From: Nitrospirales bacterium
GTDB lineage: Bacteria > Nitrospirota > Nitrospiria > Nitrospirales > UBA2166
DNA length: 8,660 bases
Direction: 5' to 3'
Assembly: GCA_029261375.1 (NCBI GenBank)
Contig: JAJDBL010000334.1
Span: forward strand, 1-8,660
The translations under genes were made by a program, and so were the position numbers. The notes under the pieces were generated by a model. That model had not been told where the DNA came from. It worked only from the letters and a program-made list of their open reading frames with translations, and searched no databases. How positions within the stretch are numbered: the stretch's first letter is position 1; every line of letters begins with the position of its first letter. Positions 1-6,776 of this stretch are shown here, piece after piece.

Positions 1-738
1 CAGGGCTGCGACTACTCCCGCTTGTACGAGTCTATTGATTGGTCGAATGCTGCCTTGAAACGTTTTTGTCCAATGGTAGAAGAAACAGAACCCGGCGACA
101 GCTAACACAACGTTCCATGGCCACACTGAATGGTTGTAGTCGTTGAGAACCAATGTGACGATGATCACTGCGTGCAGCAAGATTGCGCATCCAACTCCCA
201 GGCGTCGCATCCGCGGGTTGAACAAGAGAACTGCAATCGCGATTTCCATCAGCGGAACACTCGCGCTAAGAACAAACGCAGCTTTCCACGGCATCCAAGG
301 CATGGCAGAGAGAACATGGGGCATGGCTTCCTCATTCATATACCCACGAAACGCAATGAGTTTGTGGAGGCCGGAAAAACCCCACACACCCAGAAGGTAC
401 GCGCGCGTGAACATCCGAGTGCCTGTATACGGTAGGGCGCCGATCATGATCACGGCCATGGTGACGAAATACGGCTGCAGGCGTATCTGATCGTCGATGA
501 CGCTCAGCGCATAAACAAGAAGGTGTATCGGTACGCCAAGTCTTGGCGAAGTAAGAACGACGACGAGCGACGCGAGCATGACGGTTGCCCACGGAAGATC
601 GATTGCGATGATGGGGAGTTCCGGCGGAAAATCGCGTTGCGTCCACAATGGCCATGTGACAAGGAATGTCGCTGCCTGTCCGAAGACGGCAACGACCCTG
701 GCCAAAACCATCAGGTCATTGGTTTTGCGGTCATCCAC
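1..738 (-). CDS. Polytopic membrane protein, DoxX/HTTM-like (C-terminus outside window)
   Basis: An uninterrupted minus-strand reading frame of 246 codons runs off the left edge without a stop. It is bounded upstream by an in-frame TAA near 750. I chose GTG at 738; ATG at 711 is the alternative, and neither has a strong ribosome binding site. The product is very hydrophobic, with roughly seven or eight membrane segments (about 14-32, 45-65, 68-82, 90-105, 113-126, 153-174, 183-200, 206-222). Visible motifs are DDQIRLQPYF (82-91), WGFSGLHKL (119-127), a buried His in LLHAV (187-191) and HSVWPWNVVLA (203-213). From memory, these resemble a family of bacterial inner-membrane proteins related to DoxX, MauE and the HTTM (vitamin K carboxylase-like) proteins, which carry DQxRLQPW, WSGLxKL and NSVVWPWN signatures. 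The substrate is unknown. It is separated from the xthA operon by about 110 bases and a hairpin, so it is probably transcribed separately. Confidence 0.72.
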   Translation of the reverse strand, partial: MDDRKTNDLMVLARVVAVFGQAATFLVTWPLWTQRDFPPELPIIAIDLPWATVMLASLVVVLTSPRLGVPIHLLVYALSVIDDQIRLQPYFVTMAVIMIGALPYTGTRMFTRAYLLGVWGFSGLHKLIAFRGYMNEEAMPHVLSAMPWMPWKAAFVLSASVPLMEIAIAVLLFNPRMRRLGVGCAILLHAVIIVTLVLNDYNHSVWPWNVVLAVAGFCFFYHWTKTFQGSIRPINRLVQAGVVAAL

Positions 739-817
739 GGCTTGTTGGGAAGGTTACCTGAAATACGTAACGCCTGCCGCACGCAGTAGGGTATTTGGCA
801 AACACTTGATTAGGAAA

Positions 818-834
818 TCCCCCTCAAAGGGGGA
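818..834 (-). terminator. Hairpin downstream of xthA, probable terminator
   Basis: A perfect 6-bp stem (TCCCCC paired with GGGGGA) with a 5-base loop begins 16 bases beyond the xthA stop codon on the minus strand. The flanking A and T runs extend it imperfectly. The T-run that follows in the minus direction is short (ATTTCC), so termination strength is uncertain. It could also act as a transcript-end stabiliser. It lies between the xthA operon and the membrane protein gene, where a terminator would be expected. Confidence 0.45.
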
Positions 835-849
835 CTTTAAAGAACAGAC

Positions 850-1623
850 TTAAGAGGAGAACTTAGCCCACATGACCGTGTGGTCTGAAGGATTTTCCAC
901 ATTCCGGGGTTTCACATCGACTTCTGCGTTGGTGCATTTCTTCGCTAGAGGCGCCGTTGCCAAAATATGGTCGACACGCCAGCCTCGGTTTTCGATGAGG
1001 GTATTTGGCTGACGATAATCCCAGAAGGTGTATTGCAGTTTGTCGGGGTAAAGCATGCGAAACACATCGGTAAAACCCCAGGCTAGGGTCTCATGATATT
1101 CACGACGCACGTCTTCGTGAAAGCAGACGTGCTTCTTTTTTGCCTTCGCGTTGTCGACGTCGATGGGCTCTGGCGCGACGTTCATGTCGCCACACCAAAT
1201 CGCTGGTTTCTTTGTGGAGAGGTGTTTGGCGAAGTAGGCACGTAGTCGCCGGTACCACTCTAGCTTGTAAGGATACTTTGGCGAATCGAGACTCGCGCCT
1301 TGGGGGATATACGTGTTGACGATAGTGATTCCATCAATCGTTACCCTGATCAGGCGAGCTTCGTCAGGCTCTCCTCCATCGTCGAATCCAAACGCGACCT
1401 TTTTCGGTGCGACTAAACTCAGTACTGCGACTCCGTTGTATGACTTCATCCCACGAAAGGTGACGTGGTATCCAGACCCATCAAACTCGGACAGCGGAAA
1501 CTCGGAATCTTGCACTTTCGTCTCTTGGAGACAGAGCACATCTGGTTTATTGCTCTTCAGCCATTCAAGCACGATGGGAAGCCGTTTCCGGACAGAGTTG
1601 ACGTTAAACGTTGCGATTTTCAA
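850..1623 (-). CDS. xthA: Exodeoxyribonuclease III
   Basis: This encodes a 257-residue Mg-dependent AP endonuclease/3'-5' exonuclease of the ExoIII (EEP) family, acting in base excision repair. The ExoIII residues can be placed: N7 (ATFNVNS), E34 (CLQETK), Y105 (NTYIPQG), D146 and N148 (GDMNVAP), D218 (RVDHILA), and D247-H248 (PSDHTVMW) at the C-terminus. The length fits bacterial ExoIII (about 250-270). A longer frame opens at 1653, but TTG at 1623 gives the canonical MKIATFNVNS start and is preceded by GAGGA with an 8-base gap. This start overlaps the TGA of the upstream dehydrogenase gene by 4 bases (TTGA), so translational coupling is likely. It is the last gene of a three-gene minus-strand operon. 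Confidence 0.95.
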   Translation of the reverse strand: MKIATFNVNSVRKRLPIVLEWLKSNKPDVLCLQETKVQDSEFPLSEFDGSGYHVTFRGMKSYNGVAVLSLVAPKKVAFGFDDGGEPDEARLIRVTIDGITIVNTYIPQGASLDSPKYPYKLEWYRRLRAYFAKHLSTKKPAIWCGDMNVAPEPIDVDNAKAKKKHVCFHEDVRREYHETLAWGFTDVFRMLYPDKLQYTFWDYRQPNTLIENRGWRVDHILATAPLAKKCTNAEVDVKPRNVENPSDHTVMWAKFSS

Positions 1624-2357
1624 TCTGTCATTCCTCGTCCCCAATCTGCCCACATCCGATCGACGATCACGCGATGCACAATCGCGTTCGGTCCAAGGGT
1701 CGACAGATACACCGCCGTTTCGGCAATATCAAACGGATCGATCAGGCCGCTTTTCTCAATGTCTTCCCGAGACGCATCCACCATTTCATCGGCCACCCGT
1801 CCGGGACAGATCGCCGTCACTCGAATTTTGTGCGGACGCCCTTCGTCAGCCAATGCTTGTGTGAGGCCAAGGATGCCAAATTTCGAGGCACTATACGTTC
1901 CCGTACCAGACCACGATTCCACGCCCGCAACGCTCGACATGTTAATAATGTTTCCTCCACCACCCGCTTTCATCACGCGAAAGCCTTCACGACAACAGAA
2001 AAACATCCCTCTGAGATTAATGTTCATGACATGATCGAACGTTTCGGTTGAGGTATTTTCGATATGGTCACCCAAGATCAGGCCCGCATTGTTGACGAGG
2101 ATATCGATCCTTCCGAATTGCTGCATCGTCCCTGATATCAGACCAGTTACTTGGGCTTCATCTGTTACATCGGTTTGAATCACGACCGCTTGGCCACCAC
2201 GTTCGCGTATCCTTGCCGCCACCTGCTCGCACATTTCAAGTCGTCGTGCCGAGACGACAACCGTCGCCCCCTCTTCAGCAAAACGCAGTGCAATGGCCTT
2301 CCCAATGCCACTACTACTTCCGGTGACAATTGCAATTTTATTGTCCAAACGTTTCAT
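1620..2357 (-). CDS. Short-chain dehydrogenase/reductase (SDR), FabG-like
   Basis: This is a complete 245-residue classical SDR, an NAD(P)H-dependent oxidoreductase expected in the cytosol. The cofactor-binding TGSSSGIG is at 12-19, NNAG at 89-92, the catalytic Ser at about 142 (NMSSVAG), and YSASK at 155-159 supplies the catalytic Tyr and Lys. ICPGRV at 183-188 is the usual post-catalytic PG motif. Basic residues after strand 2 (SARR, 36-39) suggest preference for NADP(H). The substrate cannot be read from the sequence. The C-terminus (VDRMWADWG) is unlike true FabG, so a fatty-acid role is not assured. The ATG overlaps the stop of the upstream HTH/zinc-ribbon gene by 4 bases (ATGA) and has GAGGAAG just before it. 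Its own stop overlaps the xthA start. Confidence 0.92.
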   Translation of the reverse strand: MKRLDNKIAIVTGSSSGIGKAIALRFAEEGATVVVSARRLEMCEQVAARIRERGGQAVVIQTDVTDEAQVTGLISGTMQQFGRIDILVNNAGLILGDHIENTSTETFDHVMNINLRGMFFCCREGFRVMKAGGGGNIINMSSVAGVESWSGTGTYSASKFGILGLTQALADEGRPHKIRVTAICPGRVADEMVDASREDIEKSGLIDPFDIAETAVYLSTLGPNAIVHRVIVDRMWADWGRGMTD

Positions 2358-2674
2358 AACTTCCTCGTCAGCTCATGACATTCAATTCCATACCGAGGCG
2401 CGGAAATCTTTTTCCCGCGGCATTGTGGGCAACGACTGGGCTTGGTCAGTCGCGTACGCGAGAGAAACTCATAGCCGCACTCATGGCACCCAGACGGCTC
2501 CATGACGAAACGTCGTGACTGATCACGTGACACAGATCTGAGAATGTGCGGCAAGTGGCCATCGACCTGCATCTGTGGAATTTTGAGTTCCACAGACAGC
2601 TCGCGAGCCGAACAGAGTGTCCCCGTGATCCGCTGCATGATTTGTTGGCGTAGGGTAGGCTGTTCATCGGACAT
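2354..2674 (-). CDS. Small HTH/zinc-ribbon protein, predicted transcriptional regulator
   Basis: This is a 106-residue protein resembling the small predicted regulators that fuse a winged-helix-like domain to a zinc ribbon (COG3357 type, from memory). The N-terminal part (about 5-50) reads as an HTH: LRQQIMQRI, then CSARELSVELKIPQMQVDGH. The C-terminal ribbon has two CxxC pairs, C63/C66 (CHECG) and C82/C85 (RCPQC), with basic residues after them. The frame extends upstream to 2779, but ATG at 2674 (MSDEQPT) gives the usual family length and a compact HTH. There is no good Shine-Dalgarno, so the start is the least certain part. It is the first gene of the operon with the SDR and xthA, both joined by 4-base overlaps. 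Autoregulation is plausible but not shown. An RNA-binding or Zn-sensing role is an alternative. Confidence 0.78.
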   Translation of the reverse strand: MSDEQPTLRQQIMQRITGTLCSARELSVELKIPQMQVDGHLPHILRSVSRDQSRRFVMEPSGCHECGYEFLSRTRLTKPSRCPQCRGKKISAPRYGIECHELTRKL

Positions 2675-2679
2675 GACAA

Positions 2680-2698
2680 CTGAGTTAGGATAGCTCAG
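2680..2698. promoter_or_regulatory. Imperfect palindrome before the HTH/zinc-ribbon gene
   Basis: CTGAGTTA and TAGCTCAG flank a central GGA, giving 8-base arms with one mismatch. The site ends 5 bases upstream of the ATG at 2674. On the minus strand it contains TATCCT with TTGTTC 17 bases upstream, a weak -10/-35 pair that would give an almost leaderless transcript. Position and symmetry suit an operator for the adjacent regulator. If translation starts further upstream (2779 frame), the palindrome would instead be inside the coding sequence. Confidence 0.3.
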
Positions 2699-2843
2699 CA
2701 GGGTATCCTGAACAAGCAACGAACATCCATCTGTCAATTGCTTAGAACGGGGCTGCATGTAAGAATATTGCGTGAACAATCAGCTATCTATTCACCATGA
2801 CTTTTCCCAACCAGCGATCACCACACAGAATCAGGGGAGCACG

Positions 2844-3611
2844 ATGCAGAAAATACTCCTATCTCTCACCTGCCTTCTACTCCTCACGGGTATTCCTTCG
2901 GTGTACGCCTCTACGGCTATCAAGGATACGATACGCTTTCCCTCCGAGGATGGACTCATGGTCACCGCCGACCTCTACATCGAAAAGAATGACAAGGACG
3001 CTCCATTTATCATTCTGTATCATCAGGCAGGGTGGAGCCGCGGGGAATATGCGGAAATTGCGCCCAAACTCAACAAGCTAGGTTTTAACTGTTTGGCGGT
3101 TGACCTGCGTTCCGGAGATAAAGTCAACGGCGTCAGAAACCATACGGCATCGCGCGCGATGAGCCAAAACAAAAAGACCTCCTACGAAGACTCGCTTCCC
3201 GACATGCTACGCGCGATCGAGTTGGTGAAGAAACAGCTTTCCACCGGCACCGTCATCCTGTGGGGAAGCTCGTATTCAGCATCCCTCGCGCTCAAAATTG
3301 CCGGGGATTGGCCGGATCTCGTCGATGGGGTCATGGCATTCGCACCCGGCGAGTATTTCAAGACACATACTAAGACCTGGATTCAGGACTCAGCCACGCA
3401 TATTACAATCCCGACGTTTATTACCTCTGCCCGTGCGGAAAAGCCGAGCTGGTCTGACATATACGACGCGATTCCCTCGAAACACAAATTCTCTTATCTT
3501 CCTCCGACTCCAGGGAATCACGGTTCCCGGGCGCTGTGGACCCAATTTCCTGACAACGACGGATATTGGGTCGCCGTCGAAAATTTTCTCACCGAAAATT
3601 TTAAGCGGTAA
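2844..3611 (+). CDS. Secreted alpha/beta hydrolase (dienelactone hydrolase-like)
   Basis: This is a 255-residue alpha/beta hydrolase. ATG at 2844 has GGGGAG just upstream and begins a clean signal peptide: K3, a hydrophobic core (about 4-17) and a VYA cleavage site near 20-22, so the mature enzyme should be exported to the periplasm. An earlier ATG at 2772 would bury the signal peptide and is rejected. A first beta-hairpin is followed by YHQAG (59-63), the likely oxyanion region. The nucleophile is S143 in GSSYS (141-145), with Ser replacing the last Gly of GxSxG. H226 in GNHGS is the likely catalytic His, and E199 or a nearby acid could complete the triad. The substrate is unknown; ester or lactone hydrolysis is an inference from the fold. 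It is divergent from the HTH/SDR/xthA operon, with 169 bases between the start codons, and stands alone. Confidence 0.85.
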   Translation: MQKILLSLTCLLLLTGIPSVYASTAIKDTIRFPSEDGLMVTADLYIEKNDKDAPFIILYHQAGWSRGEYAEIAPKLNKLGFNCLAVDLRSGDKVNGVRNHTASRAMSQNKKTSYEDSLPDMLRAIELVKKQLSTGTVILWGSSYSASLALKIAGDWPDLVDGVMAFAPGEYFKTHTKTWIQDSATHITIPTFITSARAEKPSWSDIYDAIPSKHKFSYLPPTPGNHGSRALWTQFPDNDGYWVAVENFLTENFKR

Positions 3612-3678
3612 TATCCACATTTCTTTTCCTCAGAGCTAAAGTTCATGGGGAACATGACCGATACATCCCATACACAGG

Positions 3679-3694
3679 CGTGAATGTGTTCACG
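3679..3694. repeat. Small perfect hairpin in the hydrolase-SprA intergenic region
   Basis: CGTGAA and TTCACG form a perfect 6-bp stem around a TGTG loop. It sits in the 186-base gap between the alpha/beta hydrolase and the SprA-like gene. No T-run follows on either strand, so it does not look like a standard terminator. It could be a dyad operator or chance. I see no gene and no convincing promoter in the rest of this gap. Confidence 0.25.
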
Positions 3695-3797
3695 GAGGGA
3701 TTCGCGACACACGTTCTTAACCATCGCCCCAGCTAGACCAGCTCATCACGGATGATGGGCCACGTTGGACACGATACGTGGACGATCCGAACGAACG

Positions 3798-4517
3798 ATG
3801 AGCCCAATCTCCTCAATTTCCCCATATGTTGTTCCTTCCGCTGCTATTGAAGGAACTCGGCGTTCTCCACAGGACGCGGCCGCCCGCCGCGCCGGGGAAC
3901 AACCCCCGTTAGCGGAAGCCAATAAAACTACACCCACAAAGCGGCAGCCCTCCCCGCCATCCCAGGAAGAGCGAGCAGTAATTGCCGATCTGAGCCAGCG
4001 TGACGCGGAGGTTCGACGGCACGAGGCCGCACACGCTGCTGCGGGAGGCCAGTTTGCAGGAGCGCCAACCTTCCAATTCACGAAGGGCCCGAACGGAAGA
4101 AGCTTCGCGGTCTCTGGCTCAGTCTCCATTGATCTCAGCCCAGTTCCTGGCGATCCTCAGGGCACCATTCAGAAGATGCGCCAGGTCAAACGTGCGGCGC
4201 TGGCCCCAGCCAACCCATCGGCGGCAGATCGCGGGGTCGCCGCATCCGCCGACAAGCAAGCTCTGGCCGCACAGCTTGAACTCAATAAGCAACGTGCCGA
4301 GGAGGCCCAAGATCAATTGCCAAAAGGGCAGGGCGATCCGGCAGATACGACTAATTCTGCCCAAATGAGCAAAACCAGAGACGCCCGTCCTGCCGAAGCC
4401 AATCAGCGTTCACAGGACGACGAAGCCTCCGTCAATCCGCGTCAGAGCGCACAAGCCGAGCGCTTTATCGGATCCTCCCCTCAAAGCACCCCTGAACTAC
4501 TCTCGCTCATCGCGTAA
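3798..4517 (+). CDS. SprA-related putative zinc metalloprotease
   Basis: This encodes 239 residues. The conserved core (about 68-150) matches my memory of the SprA-related family: EVRRHEAAHAAAGG (71-84) with the zincin motif HEAAH at 75-79, then AGAPTFQF, GPNGRSFAV, SVSIDLSPVPGDP (108-120), and IQKMRQVKRAALAPANPS (124-141) followed by ADR (143-145). The HExxH motif supplies two zinc-ligand His and a catalytic Glu; the third ligand is not obvious. The flanks (1-65 and 150-239) are low-complexity, rich in Ala, Pro, Gln and charged residues, and probably disordered. No signal peptide or membrane segment is visible. ATG at 3798 gives an N-terminus (MSPISSISPY) like other members; an in-frame TTG at 3765 is an alternative. 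Neither has a good ribosome binding site. Function is not established; proteolysis is inferred from the motif alone. Confidence 0.82.
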   Translation: MSPISSISPYVVPSAAIEGTRRSPQDAAARRAGEQPPLAEANKTTPTKRQPSPPSQEERAVIADLSQRDAEVRRHEAAHAAAGGQFAGAPTFQFTKGPNGRSFAVSGSVSIDLSPVPGDPQGTIQKMRQVKRAALAPANPSAADRGVAASADKQALAAQLELNKQRAEEAQDQLPKGQGDPADTTNSAQMSKTRDARPAEANQRSQDDEASVNPRQSAQAERFIGSSPQSTPELLSLIA

Positions 4518-4709
4518 GTCCTCAATCCAAATTCAGTCGTCCACGCAAGAAGCTCGGAGAGGCACGGCATATTCTCGCCTCTAGCTACTTCATAGACTGT
4601 TGAACTGTGTCGTGCCATAGTCTTTGGGTGTACGTGATGCCCAATTCCACGAGGTCGGCATATGGGCAGGGTCCACCACCCTCATCTTCCGCACTCCTCA
4701 CTATTGTTT

Positions 4710-4737
4710 TTGACGCACTCATTGTTGTTGATATAGC
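4710..4737 (+). promoter_or_regulatory. Candidate sigma-70 promoter for the glycosyltransferase gene
   Basis: TTGACG (4710-4715) and TATAGC (4732-4737) are separated by 16 bases. They match the -35 consensus at five of six and the -10 at four of six positions. Transcription would start near 4744, about 30 bases before the GTG at 4774, which supports that start. The rest of the 256-base gap (4518-4773) holds only weak inverted repeats and no gene that I can support. Confidence 0.4.
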
Positions 4738-4773
4738 TCTTTGTTTCCTCATGCCTTTCACCAATGAGAGTCC

Positions 4774-6600
4774 GTGCCCATAGTATGGGAGGTTGTTGAA
4801 TCAGTAGCTTCTCTCACAGACTCAAATCCTCTCCCGCAAACTCGCGAACACGTCACGCATGGAGACTCCCCGTCCTTGAAACCTGATCGTTCCCAACCAA
4901 TCTCGTTTTCAGAATCATCGGTAAGCCACGTATTGATCCTACTCGTGCTCGGAGCCTGGCTGTTCGGGTTCGATGGGGGATGGATGGGTGGCTTGGAGAT
5001 GAACGGCTTAGGTCTCACGGATCGAGATGAGGGAAGTAATGCAGAAGCGGCGAGGGAAATGCTGGAGACGGGAAACTGGATTTCGCCAACGCTGAATTAC
5101 GAGCCCCGTTTTGCGAAACCTGCCTTTACCTATTGGCTTATCAGTGGATCGTACACGTTGTGGGGCATCAATGAATTTGCCGCGCGATTTCCCTCCGCCG
5201 TTTCCGGACTCTGCCTTATCCTCCTACAGTATCTGTTTGTATTCAGATGGTGTGGAGCGCCCATCGCGTGGCTCTCCTCAATCATGCTGTTGTTCAACCT
5301 CGAATTCTTGGGGATGAATCGTCTGGTGCTGACCGATCCTGAGCTGGTCCTCTTCACCACACTTGCTGGCTACAGCTTCTGGCACGCGTTTCACAAACCA
5401 ACAAAACAGTCTCCGTGGCTATTCGCACTGTTTTATCTCGCCATGGCGTGTGCCATGTTGGTCAAAGGTCCGCTCGGAATCATCGTTCCGCTGGCCGGCG
5501 TTATTCCTTATCTCACACTCACTCGCCAATGGCGCCGATTCTGGCGTGAGGGATTCCCTCTCCTTGGGACGGTCCTTGTCACGGTCGTTGCGGCGCCGTG
5601 GTATGTGGCGATGTTCCAAATTCACGGAGACGCCTATCTGGCGTCCGCGCAGGCAGATACCACCGGCCGATTTATGAACCCGATGGAAGGACATGGGGGA
5701 TCGCTGCTGTTTTATCTTCCAGTCCTGTTGGTCGGATTCTTTCCATGGAGTGCCTTTGTGCCAGCCGTGTTGTATCACGCGATGGCGAGATGGAAAGAAG
5801 CCTGGCGCGGGCCCCTGTCCATTGCGCCAGACAAACACCTGGAATTGTTCCTCAGCCTGTGGGTGGTCGCCTTATTTGGATTTTTTACACTGTCAGCCAC
5901 ACGCCTACCGCATTACATCTATCCGTTATTCCCACCAATAGCCATACTCGTTGCACTCTGGTGGAAACGCGTCGTTGAAGATAAAAAGCCGATAGGATTG
6001 CGCGTGTCGCTTCATGTTTTAGTTGGAATCGGCGCACTGCTTGGAATCGCGTGCATTGCCGTACCACAGGTGTTGAGCATGTTTATGGAACAGATTATCA
6101 AAGAGTTTCCAGCGGCAGTGAGTGTCGACGTTGGGTGGGTTCCTTTCACGATGGGAATCACCATTCTCACCGGAACCATCGCCACTCGTATGTGTATGGG
6201 ATCTGAAACTAAGCGACATCTCGCCATATGGATGGCGAGCGGGATGATGGTCATCTTCGTCTTCTTGGTGGTGAAAGGCGTGCTTCCGGTATACCAGCAG
6301 TATTTCATCGCACCGCCTCAAGACTTAGCGACCTTGGCAGGTTTAAAACTCGGAGATAAGGACCACTTGATTCAAGTTGGCCGGAAGCGACCATCGTTAG
6401 TATTTTACGCTCAGCGAAAAGTACATTTCCTTGGGCCAAGAGATACAAAGGAATGGAACGAACGCCTCGCAGCCCCAGGAAAGACTATGATCATCCTCCA
6501 AACCCACCTGCGAGATGAAGTTCCAGAAGCAGTATCCAACTGGACCGTCCTTCAAGAGCACAGAGGCTTCGCCCTTCTTTCCAACGAAACACCTCTGTAA
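4774..6600 (+). CDS. ArnT/PMT-family GT-C glycosyltransferase, inner membrane
   Basis: This is a 608-residue polytopic membrane protein of the ArnT/PMT_2 class, which moves a sugar from a polyprenyl-phosphate donor to a lipid or protein acceptor on the periplasmic side. A first membrane segment (about 52-68) is followed by the catalytic loop: LTDRDEG (81-87, with the acidic residues expected in GT-C enzymes), AREMLETGNW (93-102), and PRFAKPAFTYWL (111-122), then NEFAARFPSAVSG. Other family marks are LTDPELVLF (186-194), LVKGPLG (229-235) and SATRLPHYIYPLFP (374-387). About eleven to twelve hydrophobic segments reach to about 505, and a soluble C-terminal part (about 512-608) follows, as in ArnT. 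Donor and acceptor are unknown, and no aminoarabinose-pathway genes are nearby, so ArnT proper should not be assumed. GTG at 4774 is the only plausible long start; the first 50 residues are hydrophilic and may be over-extended. Confidence 0.88.
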   Translation: MPIVWEVVESVASLTDSNPLPQTREHVTHGDSPSLKPDRSQPISFSESSVSHVLILLVLGAWLFGFDGGWMGGLEMNGLGLTDRDEGSNAEAAREMLETGNWISPTLNYEPRFAKPAFTYWLISGSYTLWGINEFAARFPSAVSGLCLILLQYLFVFRWCGAPIAWLSSIMLLFNLEFLGMNRLVLTDPELVLFTTLAGYSFWHAFHKPTKQSPWLFALFYLAMACAMLVKGPLGIIVPLAGVIPYLTLTRQWRRFWREGFPLLGTVLVTVVAAPWYVAMFQIHGDAYLASAQADTTGRFMNPMEGHGGSLLFYLPVLLVGFFPWSAFVPAVLYHAMARWKEAWRGPLSIAPDKHLELFLSLWVVALFGFFTLSATRLPHYIYPLFPPIAILVALWWKRVVEDKKPIGLRVSLHVLVGIGALLGIACIAVPQVLSMFMEQIIKEFPAAVSVDVGWVPFTMGITILTGTIATRMCMGSETKRHLAIWMASGMMVIFVFLVVKGVLPVYQQYFIAPPQDLATLAGLKLGDKDHLIQVGRKRPSLVFYAQRKVHFLGPRDTKEWNERLAAPGKTMIILQTHLRDEVPEAVSNWTVLQEHRGFALLSNETPL

Positions 6601-6693
6601 ACCTCATTTTCACATCGTCGCCCTTCGTACAGGGAAACATGCGGTGGCTCCCAGAGAAAAACGGGATCCATAGTCGCTCATCCGCCAACAGGT

Positions 6694-6722
6694 TTGACAG
6701 CCTAGCCAGGCCCTTGGATAAT
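6694..6722 (+). promoter_or_regulatory. Near-consensus sigma-70 promoter for the Mrp/PCP_red cluster
   Basis: A perfect -35 TTGACA (6694-6699) is followed after exactly 17 bases by GATAAT (6717-6722), which is five of six to the -10 consensus. Transcription would start near 6729, leaving a leader of about 48 bases before the ATG at 6777. It sits in the 176-base gap between the glycosyltransferase and the ATPase gene. It marks the ATPase gene as the head of a new transcription unit. No operator dyad is evident over it. Confidence 0.7.
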
Positions 6723-6776
6723 GCTTGGCTCACACGCGAACCAGTTTTCTCACTCCAATCTGGATAGAACATCGCC

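Noticed and set aside
130..853. Several short plus- and minus-strand frames over the left edge
   Set aside because: All are out of frame with the membrane-protein reading frame, which shows real motifs and hydrophobic segments.
1313..2051. Three overlapping plus-strand open frames of 146-189 codons
   Set aside because: They lie antisense to xthA and the SDR, whose products are clearly recognisable; their translations are Arg/Ser/Pro-rich shadows with no domain.
3578..3602. Direct repeat CGAAAATTTT, two copies 15 bases apart, each locally palindromic
   Set aside because: It encodes the repeated ENF residues at the end of the hydrolase and is followed by no T-run; chance or codon repetition explains it better than a terminator.
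4558..4616. Inverted repeats AGAGGC/GCCTCT and GGCACG/CGTGCC after the SprA-like gene
   Set aside because: Short arms, long loops and no following T-run; too weak to call a terminator or element.
4668..4682. AGGGT/ACCCT hairpin in the gap before the glycosyltransferase
   Set aside because: Only a 5-bp stem, with no T-run directly after it.
4751..4783. Ten-codon open frame overlapping the glycosyltransferase start
   Set aside because: No ribosome binding site or regulatory codon run; mentioned as a possibility only, not called as a gene.
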